Notes: generated from the letters alone by a model not told the origin. A stretch of 64,000 nt of DNA from Arthrobacter sp. PAMC25284 (GCF_019443425.1 NZ_CP080382.1:496001-560000), one strand, 5' to 3'; positions 30,400 to 41,203 are shown, counted from the stretch's first letter. Made by a program: numbers and translations.

Positions 30400-31200
30400 C
30401 TGCTCCGGCACCCGCGAGGCCGCGTTCGCGTCGATCAGCCACAGCGTCTTGGACCGTCCACGCGGCCCGGCGGCCGGAACCTGCACCGGATTGGCGCCAG
30501 CCAGTGCCAGGCCGACTGCGCCGGCTTTGTCTTCGCCGGCCACCACTATCCAGACTTCAGCGGCCGTGTTGATCGTCGGGAGGGTCAGGGAAACACGCAG
30601 AGGCGGTGGCTTGGGGGAATGCCGGACGCCAACAACCGCCAGATCCGTCTCGCGGATTCCGGCCTGTTCGGGGAACAGCGACGCGACATGCGCGTCCGGG
30701 CCAACGCCGAGCAGTACGATATCCAGCCGAGGCAGGTTGCCTGGCCGCTCAGGACGGTCATCGGACATATCCGCCGCGTGTTCCGCGGCGGCAGCTTCGT
30801 TCAGCTGGCGCGCATAGTCCGCGGCGGCATCCTCCGGCGTAGCAAACTCATCGGAGGAGCCGGGCACGTGCACCCGGGCCGGGTCCACCGGGATGTGGGC
30901 AAGCAGAGCCTCGTGTGCCTGCCGGGCGTTGCGGTCGGCTTCGTCCGATCCGACGAAGCGTTCGTCCCCCCACCAGAAATTCACCTTGGACCAGTCAACG
31001 GCCCGGGACGCCGGAGAGTCCGCGACGGCCTTAAGCGAGCCGATGCCCATTGAGCCGCCGGTCAGCACGATCGTCGCCTCGCCGTGGGTGTCCTGGAGGT
31101 CGACGAGTTTGGTGATCAGGCGTGCCGCTATGGCAGCCATCAGCACTTCCGAGTCGGGATGGATGCTTACTCTCGGGTCAGCGCTCACTGGGTCGGACAC
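30370..31200 (-). CDS. pgl: 6-phosphogluconolactonase
   Basis: The enzyme hydrolyses 6-phosphogluconolactone, the second step of the oxidative pentose phosphate pathway. The 276-residue protein has the DevB/SOL motifs: VLTGGSMG (about 46-53), VNFWWGDERFV with the substrate-contacting Arg (about 72-82), and LLGVGPDAHVASLFP with the catalytic His (about 162-176). Its start overlaps opcA by 23 nt. It is the last gene of the tkt-tal-pgi-zwf-opcA-pgl operon. The 3' end runs 30 nt into rbpA on the other strand and no terminator is visible there. Confidence 0.95.
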   Translation of the reverse strand: MSDPVSADPRVSIHPDSEVLMAAIAARLITKLVDLQDTHGEATIVLTGGSMGIGSLKAVADSPASRAVDWSKVNFWWGDERFVGSDEADRNARQAHEALLAHIPVDPARVHVPGSSDEFATPEDAAADYARQLNEAAAAEHAADMSDDRPERPGNLPRLDIVLLGVGPDAHVASLFPEQAGIRETDLAVVGVRHSPKPPPLRVSLTLPTINTAAEVWIVVAGEDKAGAVGLALAGANPVQVPAAGPRGRSKTLWLIDANAASRVPEQLVRKAPSGA

Positions 31201-32119
31201 TCCTTAGGTTGGTTCGTGGCAGTCCCATAGTAATCACTTCGCCGAATACTTCGTCGGGGTCGAGGCGGCGGAGTTCTTCGGCGAGGCAGGCTTTGAGGCT
31301 GCGGCGTGGCAGGGAGATCCGCTGGGCGGGTTGTCCGGGCTGGGTGAGTTCCGCGACGGTCTGGCCCGGGCGGAGCAGTTGGATGTCGCCGCTGCGCCGG
31401 CGCAGGCGGACCCGGCGGATCCCGGTCCCGGCGGGGTCCGCGACGATCGTGACGGGGACGTCCAGGGCCAGGGTGAGCCAGGCCGCGAGGAGCGCGGTGC
31501 TGGGAGAGTCGGAGGCGCCTTCGACTTCGACGGCGGTCACGGGGGAGTCGTCGGCCTGGTCCAGGACGGCGGCGAGCTGGATCCGCCAGTTCGTCAGCCG
31601 GGTCCAGGCGAGGTCCGTGTCGCCGGCTTTGTAGGTGCGGCGGATGTTCTCCAGCGCGGCCAGCGGTTCCGCCTCGCTGCCGGAGTCGGTGATCCGTCGG
31701 TGCGCGATCCGGCCGATGGAGGACTGGTAGGCGTTGTTCGGGGAACCGTGCGGCCACCAGGCGACAATCGGGGCGTCCGGCAGCAGCAGGGCCGCGACCA
31801 GGGATTCGCTTTCCCCCGCGAGTTCACCGGAGCCGCGGAGCACGATCACTTCGGAGGCGCCGGCGTCCCCGCCGACCCGGATCTGGGCATCGAGCCGGGT
31901 CGGGGCCTCCGCCCCGGCGTCGGCCAGGACAATGATCCGGCACGGGTGTTCGCGGCTGGCTTCATTCGCGGCCTCGATGGCGTCCTCTTCGAACCCGGAC
32001 CGGGTGATGACCACCAGGGTCAACACCCGGCCCAGGGCAATCACGCCGCCTTGCTCGCGCAGGGACATGATTTTCTTGGAAATCTTCGAGGTGGTTGTAT
32101 CGGGAAGATCTACGATCAT
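31178..32119 (-). CDS. opcA: glucose-6-phosphate dehydrogenase assembly protein OpcA
   Basis: The 313-residue protein begins MIVDLPDTTTSKISKKIMSLREQGGVIALGRVLTLVV, the signature start of OpcA. PIVAWWPHGSPNN and the conserved LTNWRIQLAAVLDQ segment are also present. In cyanobacteria and actinobacteria OpcA is needed for full glucose-6-phosphate dehydrogenase activity, probably as a redox-sensitive activator. The gene is coupled to zwf by an ATGA overlap and to pgl by a 23-nt overlap. Confidence 0.95.
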   Translation of the reverse strand: MIVDLPDTTTSKISKKIMSLREQGGVIALGRVLTLVVITRSGFEEDAIEAANEASREHPCRIIVLADAGAEAPTRLDAQIRVGGDAGASEVIVLRGSGELAGESESLVAALLLPDAPIVAWWPHGSPNNAYQSSIGRIAHRRITDSGSEAEPLAALENIRRTYKAGDTDLAWTRLTNWRIQLAAVLDQADDSPVTAVEVEGASDSPSTALLAAWLTLALDVPVTIVADPAGTGIRRVRLRRRSGDIQLLRPGQTVAELTQPGQPAQRISLPRRSLKACLAEELRRLDPDEVFGEVITMGLPRTNLRSVRPSER

Positions 32120-33678
32120 GGCCTTCTCCAGGTTCGTCCGTCACGGGCAAGGAGTTCATCGGCGGAGGCAGGACCCCAGCTGCCGGGCGCGTAGGGTTCG
32201 GGCTGTTCGTTCAAGGACGCCCAGTAGTCCTCGAACGGGTCCAGGATCTTCCAGGACAGCTCGACTTCGGCGTGCCGGGGAAACAGCGGCGGCTCGCCCA
32301 GGAGCACATCGAGGATCAGCCGCTCATACGCTTCGGGGCTGGATTCGGTAAAGGAATGCCCGTAGCCGAAGTCCATCGTCACATCACGGACTTCCATCTG
32401 CGTGCCAGGGACCTTGGACCCGAACCGGATCGTCGCGCCCTCATCGGGCTGGACCCGGATCACGACGGCGTTCTGGCCGAAGTCATCCTCGCCGTGGTCG
32501 GTGAAGAGCAGGTTCGGGGCGCGTTTGAACACCACGGCGATCTCCGTCACGCGCCGGCCCAGCCGTTTGCCGGCCCGCAGGTAAAACGGCACCCCGGACC
32601 AGCGCCGGGTATTGATATCGACCCGGATCGCGGCGAACGTCTCGGTCCGGGAATCAGCCGGGATCCCGTCCTCATCCAGGTACCCGACCACCTTTTCCCC
32701 ACCCTGCCAGCCGCCGGTGAACTGCCCCCGCGCGGAGTGGGTCGAGAGGTCCTCCGGAAGCCGGACCGCGGCCAGGACCTTTTCCTTCTCCGCCCGCAGA
32801 TCATCGGCGTTAAAGGAGATGGGCTCCTCCATCGCGGTCAGCGCCAGGAGCTGGAGCAGGTGGTTCTGGATGACATCCCGGGCCGCGCCCACCCCGTCGT
32901 AATAGCCCGCCCGGCCGCCGGTACCAATGTCCTCGGCCATCGTGATCTGAACATGGTCGACGTAATTCGCGTTCCACAGCGGTTCGAAAAGCTGGTTCGC
33001 GAAGCGCAGCGCCAAAATATTCTGGACCGTCTCCTTACCCAGATAATGGTCGATCCGGAACACCGCATCCGGCGGGAACACCGACTCAACAATCCCATTC
33101 AGCTGCCGGGCCGAGGCCAGGTCATGCCCGAACGGCTTCTCAATCACCACCCGCCGCCACTTATCACCCTCGGCCTGGGCCAGGCCGTGCCTGGAAAGCT
33201 GACGGCAGACCAGTTCAAAGGCCTTGGGCGGGACGGACAAATAAAACGCGTGGTTCCCGCGCGTCCCGCGCTGCTCATCGAGCTCATCGATCGTCTCCGA
33301 AAGCCGCTTAAACGCGTCGTCATCGTCGAACTCGCCCTGCACAAAACGGATACCCTCCGAGAGCTGCTCCCAGACCGCCTCATCAAACGGGGTCCGGGCG
33401 TAGGCCTTCACCGATTCCTTCACCTCAGCGGCGAAATCCTCGTTATCCCACTCCCGCCGGGCAAACCCGACCAGCGCAAAACTCGGCGGCAACAACCCCC
33501 GGTTCGAAAGGTCATAAACCGCCGGCATCAGCTTCTTCCGGGCAAGATCACCCGTCACCCCAAAAAGGACAAGCGAGGACGGCCCGGCAATACGATTCAG
33601 ACGACGATCCCGCGGATCCCGCAACGGATTACGCCGCGGGCCTCCCGCGGTCCTGCCGCCATAGTGTGTCTCTGGCAT
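32116..33678 (-). CDS. zwf: glucose-6-phosphate 1-dehydrogenase
   Basis: Zwf oxidises glucose 6-phosphate and makes NADPH. The 520-residue protein has the cofactor fingerprint LFGVTGDLARKKLMPA (about 38-53), the substrate motif RIDHYLGKETVQN with the catalytic His (about 208-220) and VVIEKPFGHDLASA (about 172-185). The start is ATG 33678. The N-terminal 28 residues are polar and Arg-rich (GGRTAGGPRRNPLRDPRDRRLNR), as in related actinobacterial Zwf. It lies 15 bp after pgi and overlaps opcA by 4 nt. Confidence 0.97.
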   Translation of the reverse strand: MPETHYGGRTAGGPRRNPLRDPRDRRLNRIAGPSSLVLFGVTGDLARKKLMPAVYDLSNRGLLPPSFALVGFARREWDNEDFAAEVKESVKAYARTPFDEAVWEQLSEGIRFVQGEFDDDDAFKRLSETIDELDEQRGTRGNHAFYLSVPPKAFELVCRQLSRHGLAQAEGDKWRRVVIEKPFGHDLASARQLNGIVESVFPPDAVFRIDHYLGKETVQNILALRFANQLFEPLWNANYVDHVQITMAEDIGTGGRAGYYDGVGAARDVIQNHLLQLLALTAMEEPISFNADDLRAEKEKVLAAVRLPEDLSTHSARGQFTGGWQGGEKVVGYLDEDGIPADSRTETFAAIRVDINTRRWSGVPFYLRAGKRLGRRVTEIAVVFKRAPNLLFTDHGEDDFGQNAVVIRVQPDEGATIRFGSKVPGTQMEVRDVTMDFGYGHSFTESSPEAYERLILDVLLGEPPLFPRHAEVELSWKILDPFEDYWASLNEQPEPYAPGSWGPASADELLARDGRTWRRP

Positions 33679-33693
33679 GGTGGAGTGGGTGCC

Positions 33694-35328
33694 TTAGCTT
33701 TCGGTAGAGTATCCGGCGTGGCCGGCGAGCGATGCGACGATCTCCTGGAGCTGGCGGACACCAGCAGCGCGATCCGTCAGGTGCAGCCGCAGGACCGGGC
33801 AGCCGTGATCGGCCAGGACCTGTGCGTCACCGGCCGCCTGCGCCGAAATCAGTTCGCCGAAGCTGAACGGACGCTCCGGGATGGCCAGATCAGCGGCGGC
33901 CGCTGCCGTCACCTGCAGGAAGACACCAACCGCCGGGCCGCCCTTGTGGAACTGACCGGTCGAATGCAGGAACCGCGGACCCCACCCGAAAGTGACCGGG
34001 CGCCGGCTCAGTACTGCCAGTTCGTCCCGGATGCCTTCCAGGGATGCGAACGCGAGGCGGTCGAAGTAGGCCTGGACGCTGAGATAGCCGTCCTCGCCAA
34101 GCTCGGACAGCAGGGCCCTGACGGCGTCGGCCGCCGTTGCCGCGCTGCCGAGCCAGTCGCCGCCGCGGACCTCGATGGCGCCATCGGTGAAGTTCGCAGC
34201 CGTCGGTTCCGGCTGGGCGTCCAGCAGTCCACGGGCCGCCACCTTAGCGGCTTCGACGTCGGGCTGGTCAAACGGGTTGATGCCGAGCAGCCGGCCCGCC
34301 ACAGCGGTGGCAAATTCCCAGACCATCATTTGTGCGGCCAGCCCGCCGGCAATCGCGACTTCGTTTTCGCCGAGTTCGATGTCGGCGTCTGCCGCGACGA
34401 GCCTGATGACCAGGACGTCGGAAGCCCCGAGTTTCGCCTCGGCGGAGTTCGGGCCGGCCACAACGGGCAGCACGCCGCTGCCGTTCTTGCCGGTGGACTC
34501 GGCGATCAGCTGCTCCGCCCAGTCGGCAAAGCCGACGATTCCGGAGCCGTCTTCGGCGATCACGATCTTGTCGCGAAGCGGATTCGTCCCGCCCAGGGCG
34601 GCGCCCAGCGCAAGTCCGATGTTGTCCCTGGAATCCTCGTTGAGGATTTCGGCGGTTTCCTCGGCTTCGTCCAGGAACGCCTGGATGTCCACGCCCGCGA
34701 GTCCGCACGGCACCAGACCAAACGCGGTCAGGGCCGAGAAGCGGCCCCCGACGTTGGGGTCGGCGTTAAAGATTGCCCGATAGCCGGCCTCGCGGGAGGC
34801 CTGTTCCAGCGGCGAACCCGGATCGGTAACAACGATGATCCGGCTCTTAGCGTCAATTCCGGCCTCGGTGAAGGCGTGCTCGAAGATCCGGCGCTGCGAA
34901 TCCGTTTCCACCGTCGACCCCGACTTCGACGACACAACGATGGCTGTTTCGGCCAGCCGGTCCGCGAGGGCGGCTGCCACCTGGTCCGGGTCGGTGCTGT
35001 CCAGAACGCTCAGCTCGACGCCTGCGGTCCCGGCGATGACCTCCGGGGCCAGAGAGGATCCGCCCATGCCGCACAGGACAATCCGGGTGACACCCTCGGA
35101 ACGCAGGGCGTCACGGAGTTCCAGGATGCCTGCCACGAGTGGCTGGGAGACGGTGGCCGCCTCGACCCAGCCGAGCCGGACAGCAGCCTCGGACTCGGCC
35201 TCGGGACCCCATAGGCTGGCGTCCTTGGCGAAGATCCGGGTGGCGATCCGGTGCTCCAGCAAGGCGGGCAGAAGGTCTTCGTGGGCTTTGCGGGCAGCGC
35301 CGCTGGCGTCGTAGCTGAGAGTGGCCAT
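33694..35328 (-). CDS. pgi: glucose-6-phosphate isomerase
   Basis: The 544-residue protein belongs to the shorter actinobacterial phosphoglucose isomerase type found beside tal and zwf. It shows ILCGMGGSSLAPEVIAG (about 112-129) for phosphate binding, VVSSKSGSTVETDSQ (about 151-165) and a PVVAGPNSAEAKLG segment. It links glycolysis with the pentose phosphate pathway encoded around it. The gap to tal is 6 bp and to zwf 15 bp, so all belong to one transcript. Confidence 0.9.
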   Translation of the reverse strand: MATLSYDASGAARKAHEDLLPALLEHRIATRIFAKDASLWGPEAESEAAVRLGWVEAATVSQPLVAGILELRDALRSEGVTRIVLCGMGGSSLAPEVIAGTAGVELSVLDSTDPDQVAAALADRLAETAIVVSSKSGSTVETDSQRRIFEHAFTEAGIDAKSRIIVVTDPGSPLEQASREAGYRAIFNADPNVGGRFSALTAFGLVPCGLAGVDIQAFLDEAEETAEILNEDSRDNIGLALGAALGGTNPLRDKIVIAEDGSGIVGFADWAEQLIAESTGKNGSGVLPVVAGPNSAEAKLGASDVLVIRLVAADADIELGENEVAIAGGLAAQMMVWEFATAVAGRLLGINPFDQPDVEAAKVAARGLLDAQPEPTAANFTDGAIEVRGGDWLGSAATAADAVRALLSELGEDGYLSVQAYFDRLAFASLEGIRDELAVLSRRPVTFGWGPRFLHSTGQFHKGGPAVGVFLQVTAAAAADLAIPERPFSFGELISAQAAGDAQVLADHGCPVLRLHLTDRAAGVRQLQEIVASLAGHAGYSTES

Positions 35329-35334
35329 GAGGGG

Positions 35335-36450
35335 TTAGGCGTCCTTCCGTGCGGCGGTGAGGGCGGCCTCGACGTCGGCGAGGAGTTCTTTCCAGCTGGC
35401 GACGAATTTGTCGAGGCCTTCGGATTCGAGGACGGCGACGACGTCGTTGTAGGAGATCCCGAGACCATCGAGCGCGTTCAGGGTCGCGTTGGCGTCGTCG
35501 TAGCCGCGGGTGATGGTGTTGCCGGTGACGGTGCCGTGGTCGAAGGTGGCGTCGAGGGTCTTCTCCGGCATCGTGTTCACGACGCCGGTGGCGACGAGCT
35601 CGGTGACGTACAGGGTGTCCGGGTAGGCCGGGTCCTTGACGCCGGTGGAGGCCCAGAGCGGGCGTTGCGGGAGCGCTCCGGCTTCGGCCAGCAGGCCCCA
35701 GCGTTCGGTGGAGAAGAGTTCCTCGTAGACCTGGTAAGCCAGGCGGGCGTTGGCGAGCCCGGCTTTGCCCTTGAGGGAGCGGGCCTCGTCCGTGTCGATC
35801 GCGTCGAGGCGCTTGTCGATCTCGGCGTCGACGCGGGAGACGAAGAAGGACGCGACGGAGTGGATCGTGGCGAGATCGTGGCCGTTGTCCTTGGCCTGTT
35901 CGAGGCCGGACTGGAACGCGTTGATCACGGCGCGGTAGCGCTCGAGGGAGAAGATCAGAGTCACGTTGACGCTGATGCCTTCGGCCAGGGTCGCGGTGAT
36001 CGCTTCGAGGCCTTCGAGGGTCGCCGGGATCTTGATCAGGACGTTGTCCTTGTTGACCTTCTTAAACAGGTGCTTGGCTTCGGCGATGGTCCCGGCGGTG
36101 TCCCAGGCCAGGCGGGGGTCGACCTCGATGGAGACGCGGCCGTCAACACCGGACGTTGCGGCGGCGACGGGGGCGAACAGGTCGCAGGCGTCGGCGACGT
36201 CGGTGGTGGTGATTTCGAAGATTGTCTCTTCGACGGTGGCGCCGGCCTTGGCCTGGGCGGCGATGGTGGCGTCGTAGTCGTGTCCGGTGGTGATCGCGGC
36301 GTGGAAGATCGACGGGTTCGTGGTGACACCGACAACGTTCTTTTCTTCGATCAATGTCCGCAGTGTGCCGGTGGAGAGGCGGCCGCGGGAGAGGTCATCG
36401 AGCCAGATCGAAACGCCGGCGTCGGAGAGCTGCTGGGTGGGGGTTGTCAT
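35335..36450 (-). CDS. tal: transaldolase
   Basis: The enzyme transfers a dihydroxyacetone unit between sugar phosphates in the non-oxidative pentose phosphate pathway. The 371-residue protein shows [11 protein letters not shown] (about 12-22), [12 protein letters not shown] (about 41-52), the Schiff-base region [15 protein letters not shown] (about 137-151) and [18 protein letters not shown] 36450 is chosen over ATG 36456 because the AGGAG ribosome-binding site is 8 nt from the former and only 2 nt from the latter. It is followed by pgi and preceded by tkt. Confidence 0.95.
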   Translation of the reverse strand: MTTPTQQLSDAGVSIWLDDLSRGRLSTGTLRTLIEEKNVVGVTTNPSIFHAAITTGHDYDATIAAQAKAGATVEETIFEITTTDVADACDLFAPVAAATSGVDGRVSIEVDPRLAWDTAGTIAEAKHLFKKVNKDNVLIKIPATLEGLEAITATLAEGISVNVTLIFSLERYRAVINAFQSGLEQAKDNGHDLATIHSVASFFVSRVDAEIDKRLDAIDTDEARSLKGKAGLANARLAYQVYEELFSTERWGLLAEAGALPQRPLWASTGVKDPAYPDTLYVTELVATGVVNTMPEKTLDATFDHGTVTGNTITRGYDDANATLNALDGLGISYNDVVAVLESEGLDKFVASWKELLADVEAALTAARKDA

Positions 36451-36513
36451 GATCATTACTCCTGGAAATCAAGGGTGCCGGGGGAGCGGGGTCCCCCGGC
36501 ACCGTGGTGTGGG

Positions 36514-38641
36514 TCAGTTAGTGAGGCCGGCGAGGGAGTCTTTGGCGGCGGCGGTGACGGCTTCGGCAGTGATGCCGAATTCCTGGAAGAGCCGTTTGTA
36601 GTCCGCGGACGCGCCGTAGTGCTCCAAGGAGATCGAGCGACCGGCGTCGCCGACAAACTCGCGCCAGCTCAGGGACAGGCCTGCCTCGACGGAGACGCGG
36701 GCCTTGACCGCGGACGGCAGGACCGCCTCGCGGTAGGCGGAGTCCTGTTTGGCGAACCATTCCACACACGGCATGGACACGACCCGGGTGGGGATGCCTT
36801 CGGCCTGGAGGGCCTCGCGGGCGGTCACGGCGAGCTGGACTTCGGATCCGGTGCCGATCAAAATGACCTGCGCGTCCACGGTTTCACCGTTGGCGGAGGC
36901 TTCGGCCAGGACGTAGCCGCCCTTCGCGACCCCGGCGGTGGAACCGAACGTGTCACCGGTCGCCTCGCCCTCGCCGCGGGCCCAAGTGGGGATGTTCTGC
37001 CGGGTCAGGACAATACCGGCGGGGTTCTGGTGGTTCTCCAGCATGACCTTCCAGGCCGCGGCGACCTCGTTCGCGTCGCCGGGACGGACCACGTCCAGGC
37101 CCGGGATGGCGCGCAGGGAGGCGAGCTGCTCGACGGGCTGGTGGGTCGGTCCGTCTTCGCCGAGGCCGATCGAGTCGTGCGTCCAGACATAGAGGGACGG
37201 GACGCCCATCAAAGCGCCGAGCCGGATTGCGGGCCGCTGGTAGTCGGAGAAGATCAGGAACGTCCCCGAGAACGCCCGGGTGGCCCCGTGCAGGGCGATG
37301 CCGTTCACGATCGAGGCCGCAGCGTGTTCACGGATGCCGAAGTGCAGCACCCGGCCGTACGGGTTCCCGGTCCACGTCGACGTGGAGCGGGAGGCCGGGA
37401 TGAAGGACGCGGCGCCTTCGATCGTGGTGTTGTTCGACTCGGCCAAGTCCGCCGAACCGCCCCAGAGTTCGGGCATGACCGGGCCGATCGCGTTCAGGAC
37501 CTTGCCCGAGGCGGCGCGGGTCGAGACGTCCTTGCCGGCTTCGAAGACCGGCAGGGCAGCCTCAAAGTCAGTCGGGAGCTTGCGGGCCCTGGACGCGTTC
37601 GAGGAGGGTCGCCTTCTCCGGGTTGTTTTGTTGCCAGGCCGTGAAGGACTCGTCCCATTCCTTCCGTGCCGCTGTGCCGCGGTCACCGACGGTGCGGGCG
37701 TGGGCCAACACTTCCTCGTCGACGGCGAAGGTTGCCTCCGGGTCGAAGCCCAGCACATTCTTCAGTGCTGCGACTTCCTCGGAGCCCAGGGCGGAGCCGT
37801 GGATCTTGCCGGTGTTCTGCTTCTTCGGCGCCGGGTATCCGATGATGGTTCGCAGCGAAATGATCGAGGGCTTGGTGGTTTCGGCCTTCGCCGCGAGGAG
37901 CGCTGCGTGCAGTTCGGCGATGTCCTCGACGTAGTCCCCGGTCCGGGTCCAGTCCACCCGCTGGGTGTGCCAGCCATAGGCCGCGTACCGTCCCAGGACG
38001 TCCTCGGTGAACGCCACATCGGTGTCGTCTTCGATGCTGATGTGGTTCTCGTCGTAGATCACCACGAGGTTCCCGAGTTCCTGGTGCCCGGCGAGGGAGG
38101 AGGCCTCGGAGGTCACGCCTTCCTGCAGGTCGCCGTCGGAAGCGATCACCCAGACTGTGTGATCAAACGGGCTCGCACCGGCGGGCGCTTCGGCGTCGAA
38201 CATTCCGCGCATCCGGCGCTGGGAGTACGCGAACCCGACCGCGGAGGCCAGGCCCTGGCCCAGCGGGCCGGTCGTGATCTCGACACCCTTGGTGTGCTTG
38301 TACTCCGGGTGTCCCGGGGTCAGGGAATCCCAGGTCCGCAGCGCCTGCAGGTCCTTGAGCTCCAGCCCGTACCCGGACAGGAAGAGCTGGATGTACAGAG
38401 TCAGGGAGGTGTGGCCCGGAGACAGGACAAACCGGTCCCGGCCCAGCCAGTCCGGATTCGCCGGATCGTGGCGCATCATCTTCTGGAACAGCAGGTACGC
38501 GGCCGGAGCCAGGCTCATCGCCGTCCCCGGGTGTCCGTTACCGACCTTCTCCACCGCATCCGCGGCCAGCACCCGGACCGTGTCTACGGCGCGCCGGTCC
38601 AAATCGGTCCATGACAGTTCTTGCTCTTCCAAATGTGGCAC
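36514..38641 (-). CDS. tkt: transketolase, with a +1 frameshift
   Basis: Transketolase moves two-carbon units with thiamine diphosphate. The N-terminal half has the start LEEQELSWTDLDRRAVDTVRVLAADAVEKVGNGHPGTAMSL, the cofactor motif ASDGDLQEG and HTQRVDWT. At GGGCCC (37584-37589) an extra base shifts ERVQ-ARKLPTDFEAALP out of frame. The C-terminal half (GGSADLAESNNT, HFGIREHAAASI, DSIGLGEDGPTHQPVE) lies in another frame to 36514. Repair gives about 708 residues, the normal size. GTG 38641 is preferred because homology begins there; the frame stays open to 38758. It is the first gene of the pentose phosphate operon. Confidence 0.95.
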
Positions 38642-39103
38642 GAAAACCGGGCCCCTCTCTGTGCTGACGGCCGGCGGTACGGTCCTCCGCTCCGGGCACA
38701 GGGTGGTGCCCGTTGCGGTAGGTACCCGCCGTTCACCATCGAAACGTGGATCTATCATTCAGACGCAGGTCAAGCTACGGGATAGCCTAGTCCGGTCTCT
38801 CAACGAGAGTGCGCTGATCTGCAGACAGCTTAGCCCTTTTCCATGGCCCGGGCGGTGGATATCTCACTAATTGGACCGCAAATGGACTTATATGAATCAC
38901 AGCGACACCACGTGTCGGTGAGCGCGCGTTAACAAGCCGGAATCACGCGGTGCCGTAAGGCGGGGGACCGCGGGCACGGCGCCGGTGCGGTCACGGTATG
39001 ATGGGTGGTGGCTTCCAACGGGGTGTGGACACGCATCTGCGCTGCGCGTGGACCCCCGGCCGTTGTGAATAACCAGCCGGACTGAACAGCCAGACAGAAC
39101 AGA
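38642..39103. other. divergent intergenic region between tkt and ctaB
   Basis: The 462-bp stretch between divergent starts must hold promoters for the pentose phosphate operon and for ctaB. On the plus strand TATGAT at 38997-39002 is a good -10 candidate about 100 bp before ctaB, without a clear -35. On the minus strand TTGACC lies about 130 bp upstream of tkt, with a poor -10. Open frames here are short and show no recognisable protein. I see no RNA gene or strong hairpin. Confidence 0.5.
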
Positions 39104-40066
39104 GTGACTGCCACCGTGAGCACAACTGACATACCGTTGAACGCCTCCCCGGTCCCGGGGAGACTCGGCTTCCGCCGTAAAGCCAAGGCTTACCTGGCGC
39201 TCACCAAACCCCGTGTGATTGAACTTCTGCTGGTCAGTACCCTGCCCACGATGATCTACGCGGAACGCGGCTTTCCCTCGATCGGCCTGATCCTGGCGAC
39301 GCTCGTGGGCGGCGCCTTCGCGGCCGGCAGCGCGGGAGCCTTCAACTGCTATATCGACCGCGATATCGACAAGCTCATGCACCGGACCGAGAACCGCCCG
39401 CTCGTGACCGGAGAGATCACGCCCCGGGAGGCCCTGGTGTTTTCGTGGCTGCTTGGCGCGGCGGCGATCGCGATTCTCTGGTTCGGCGCGAACCCGCTTG
39501 CTGCCTGGCTCGGGGTCGGTGCCATTGTCTTTTACGTCGTGATCTACACGATCATTCTTAAGCGACGGACCGCCCAGAACATCGTCTGGGGCGGCGCTGC
39601 CGGTTGTTTTCCGGTGCTGATCGCTTGGGCGGCGGTGACCAATACGGTGGAGTGGCCCGCCGTCGTGCTCTTTATGGTGATCTTCCTGTGGACCCCGCCG
39701 CACTACTGGCCGCTCTCGATGCGGTACGGCGAGGATTACCGCAATGCCAACGTTCCGATGCTCGGTGCCATTGCCGGCGCCAAGGTGGTTTCGGTCCAGG
39801 TTGTCCTGTATGCGTGGGCCATGGTTGCGTGCTCGCTGCTGATGGTCCCGGCCGGCGGGGCCGGCTGGGTCTACACCGTGACGGCTGTTGTGGCCGGCGC
39901 CTGGTTCCTCTACGAATCTCATGCCCTGCATACGCGGGCCCACGACGGCGATGTTTCCAACAAGGGCGCGATGAAGGTCTTCCACGGCTCCATCAGCTAC
40001 CTGACCCTGCTGTTCATCGCCCTCGCGGTTGACCCGTTCGTTGGCGCCCCGCTCATGGGCGGCTAG
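39104..40066 (+). CDS. ctaB: protoheme IX farnesyltransferase (heme O synthase)
   Basis: This UbiA-type membrane prenyltransferase farnesylates heme B to heme O for cytochrome aa3 oxidase. The 320-residue protein has about nine membrane segments. The diphosphate-binding motif is in [20 protein letters not shown] (about 84-103), with [11 protein letters not shown] before it and [25 protein letters not shown] (about 196-220) as the second motif. The start is GTG 39104, or GTG 39116. The partner ctaA lies convergently downstream, separated by a terminator. Confidence 0.96.
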   Translation: MTATVSTTDIPLNASPVPGRLGFRRKAKAYLALTKPRVIELLLVSTLPTMIYAERGFPSIGLILATLVGGAFAAGSAGAFNCYIDRDIDKLMHRTENRPLVTGEITPREALVFSWLLGAAAIAILWFGANPLAAWLGVGAIVFYVVIYTIILKRRTAQNIVWGGAAGCFPVLIAWAAVTNTVEWPAVVLFMVIFLWTPPHYWPLSMRYGEDYRNANVPMLGAIAGAKVVSVQVVLYAWAMVACSLLMVPAGGAGWVYTVTAVVAGAWFLYESHALHTRAHDGDVSNKGAMKVFHGSISYLTLLFIALAVDPFVGAPLMGG

Positions 40067-40181
40067 CCTCCCCCCTTTCCGCACGTCCTGCAGATCGTCA
40101 GGCAACCCTCCCGCGCTCCATCTGCGGGAGCGTCACGTCCATCGGCGCAGGATCCGCGGGAGCGTCCGCACTTGTGCCGCA

Positions 40182-40219
40182 AAGAGTACCCCCGGTCCTA
40201 AGGGGCCGGGGGTACTCTT
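40182..40219. terminator. bidirectional terminator between ctaB and ctaA
   Basis: AAGAGTACCCCCGG pairs perfectly with CCGGGGGTACTCTT (14 bp) around a 10-nt loop, with T residues on the plus side and an A-rich flank that gives U on the minus transcript. It sits between convergent genes. Confidence 0.85.
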
Positions 40220-40251
40220 ATGCGTTGCTGTGGTGCGGAGGGCTCGCGGCC

Positions 40252-41196
40252 TTACCGCACGGGGCTGTCGCGGGCCAGGTCTGCGGTGTTGGTCGCGGCG
40301 CTGATGAGCAGGGCGGCGCCGAGCATGTGCGCGCCGACGAGCAACTCCGGGATGCCGTTGTAGTACTGCGTGAACCCGATTACGGCCTGCAGGAGGGTGA
40401 CCCCCAACAGGAGGAGCACTCCGGTCCGGAACGGGCCGCGGATCCCGGCACGAATCACCAGGTACACCCCGAACAGCGCCCCGGCCGTCACCAGGTACGC
40501 GGGCACGGCGTGGATATGGGAGAACAGGTCCCAGTCGAGATTGTTGCGGGGGGCGTTGGCATCGCCGGCATGGGGGCCGGCCCCGGTCACGACGACGCCG
40601 AGGCAGACCGCCACTGCGGCAAAGACAGCGACGGCCATCATCACCGGCCGGGCTGCCCCCGGCAGGGCGGCAAGCTCGGCCGTCTGCGCGCGGCCGGTCC
40701 GGCCATATACGCGGTTGACGAGCAGCGTCGCCAGGACAACGAGTGCCATGGAGACCAGGAAGTGCAGGCCCACCACCCAGGGGTTCAGCCCGGAGAGGAC
40801 GGTGATCCCGCCAATAATGGCCTGGGCGGGGATACTGGCGAGCAGCCCCAGGGCCAGCAGGAACAGATCACGGCGTTCCCGGCGGAGGTTCCACAGGTAG
40901 ACCAACATCATCACCGCGACGGCAGCCAGCGCAAAGGTCAGAAGCCGGTTGCCGAACTCGATGATCCCGTGGATCCCCATCTCCGGGGTGTTCACGAGTG
41001 AATCTGCGGTGCAACGCGGCCAGGTCGGGCAGCCGAGGCCGGAAGCAGTGAGACGGACGGCACCGCCCGTCACCACGAGGACCGTCTGGCCGATCAGGGA
41101 CAACACGGCCAGCCGCCTGACTGCCGTGTTGACCGTGCCGGGCAGGCGGGAGGTGATCCGGGAAGCCATCCGGGGTGAACGTGACGCCGTACTCAC
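40252..41196 (-). CDS. ctaA: heme A synthase (CtaA/Cox15)
   Basis: The membrane enzyme oxidises the C8 methyl of heme O to form heme A. The protein of about 314 residues has eight hydrophobic segments. It has VVTGGAVRLTASGLGCPTWPRC near the N-terminus with the conserved Cys pair region, the heme-ligand His residues in EFGNRLL/GLHFLVS and FSHIHAVPAYL, and VVTGAGPHAGD. GTG 41196 directly follows the upstream permease stop and is the likely start; ATG 41169 is an alternative. It lies third in an operon behind an ABC transporter, as in mycobacteria (Rv1456c-Rv1458c region). Confidence 0.93.
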   Translation of the reverse strand: MSTASRSPRMASRITSRLPGTVNTAVRRLAVLSLIGQTVLVVTGGAVRLTASGLGCPTWPRCTADSLVNTPEMGIHGIIEFGNRLLTFALAAVAVMMLVYLWNLRRERRDLFLLALGLLASIPAQAIIGGITVLSGLNPWVVGLHFLVSMALVVLATLLVNRVYGRTGRAQTAELAALPGAARPVMMAVAVFAAVAVCLGVVVTGAGPHAGDANAPRNNLDWDLFSHIHAVPAYLVTAGALFGVYLVIRAGIRGPFRTGVLLLLGVTLLQAVIGFTQYYNGIPELLVGAHMLGAALLISAATNTADLARDSPVR

Positions 41197-41203
41197 AGTG
41201 ATC

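Noticed and set aside
32095..37644. Two very long plus-strand open frames (32095-35214 and 35251-37644)
   Set aside because: They lie opposite zwf, pgi, tal and tkt, run through several gene boundaries and give Asp/Gly/Val/Arg-rich sequences without domains.
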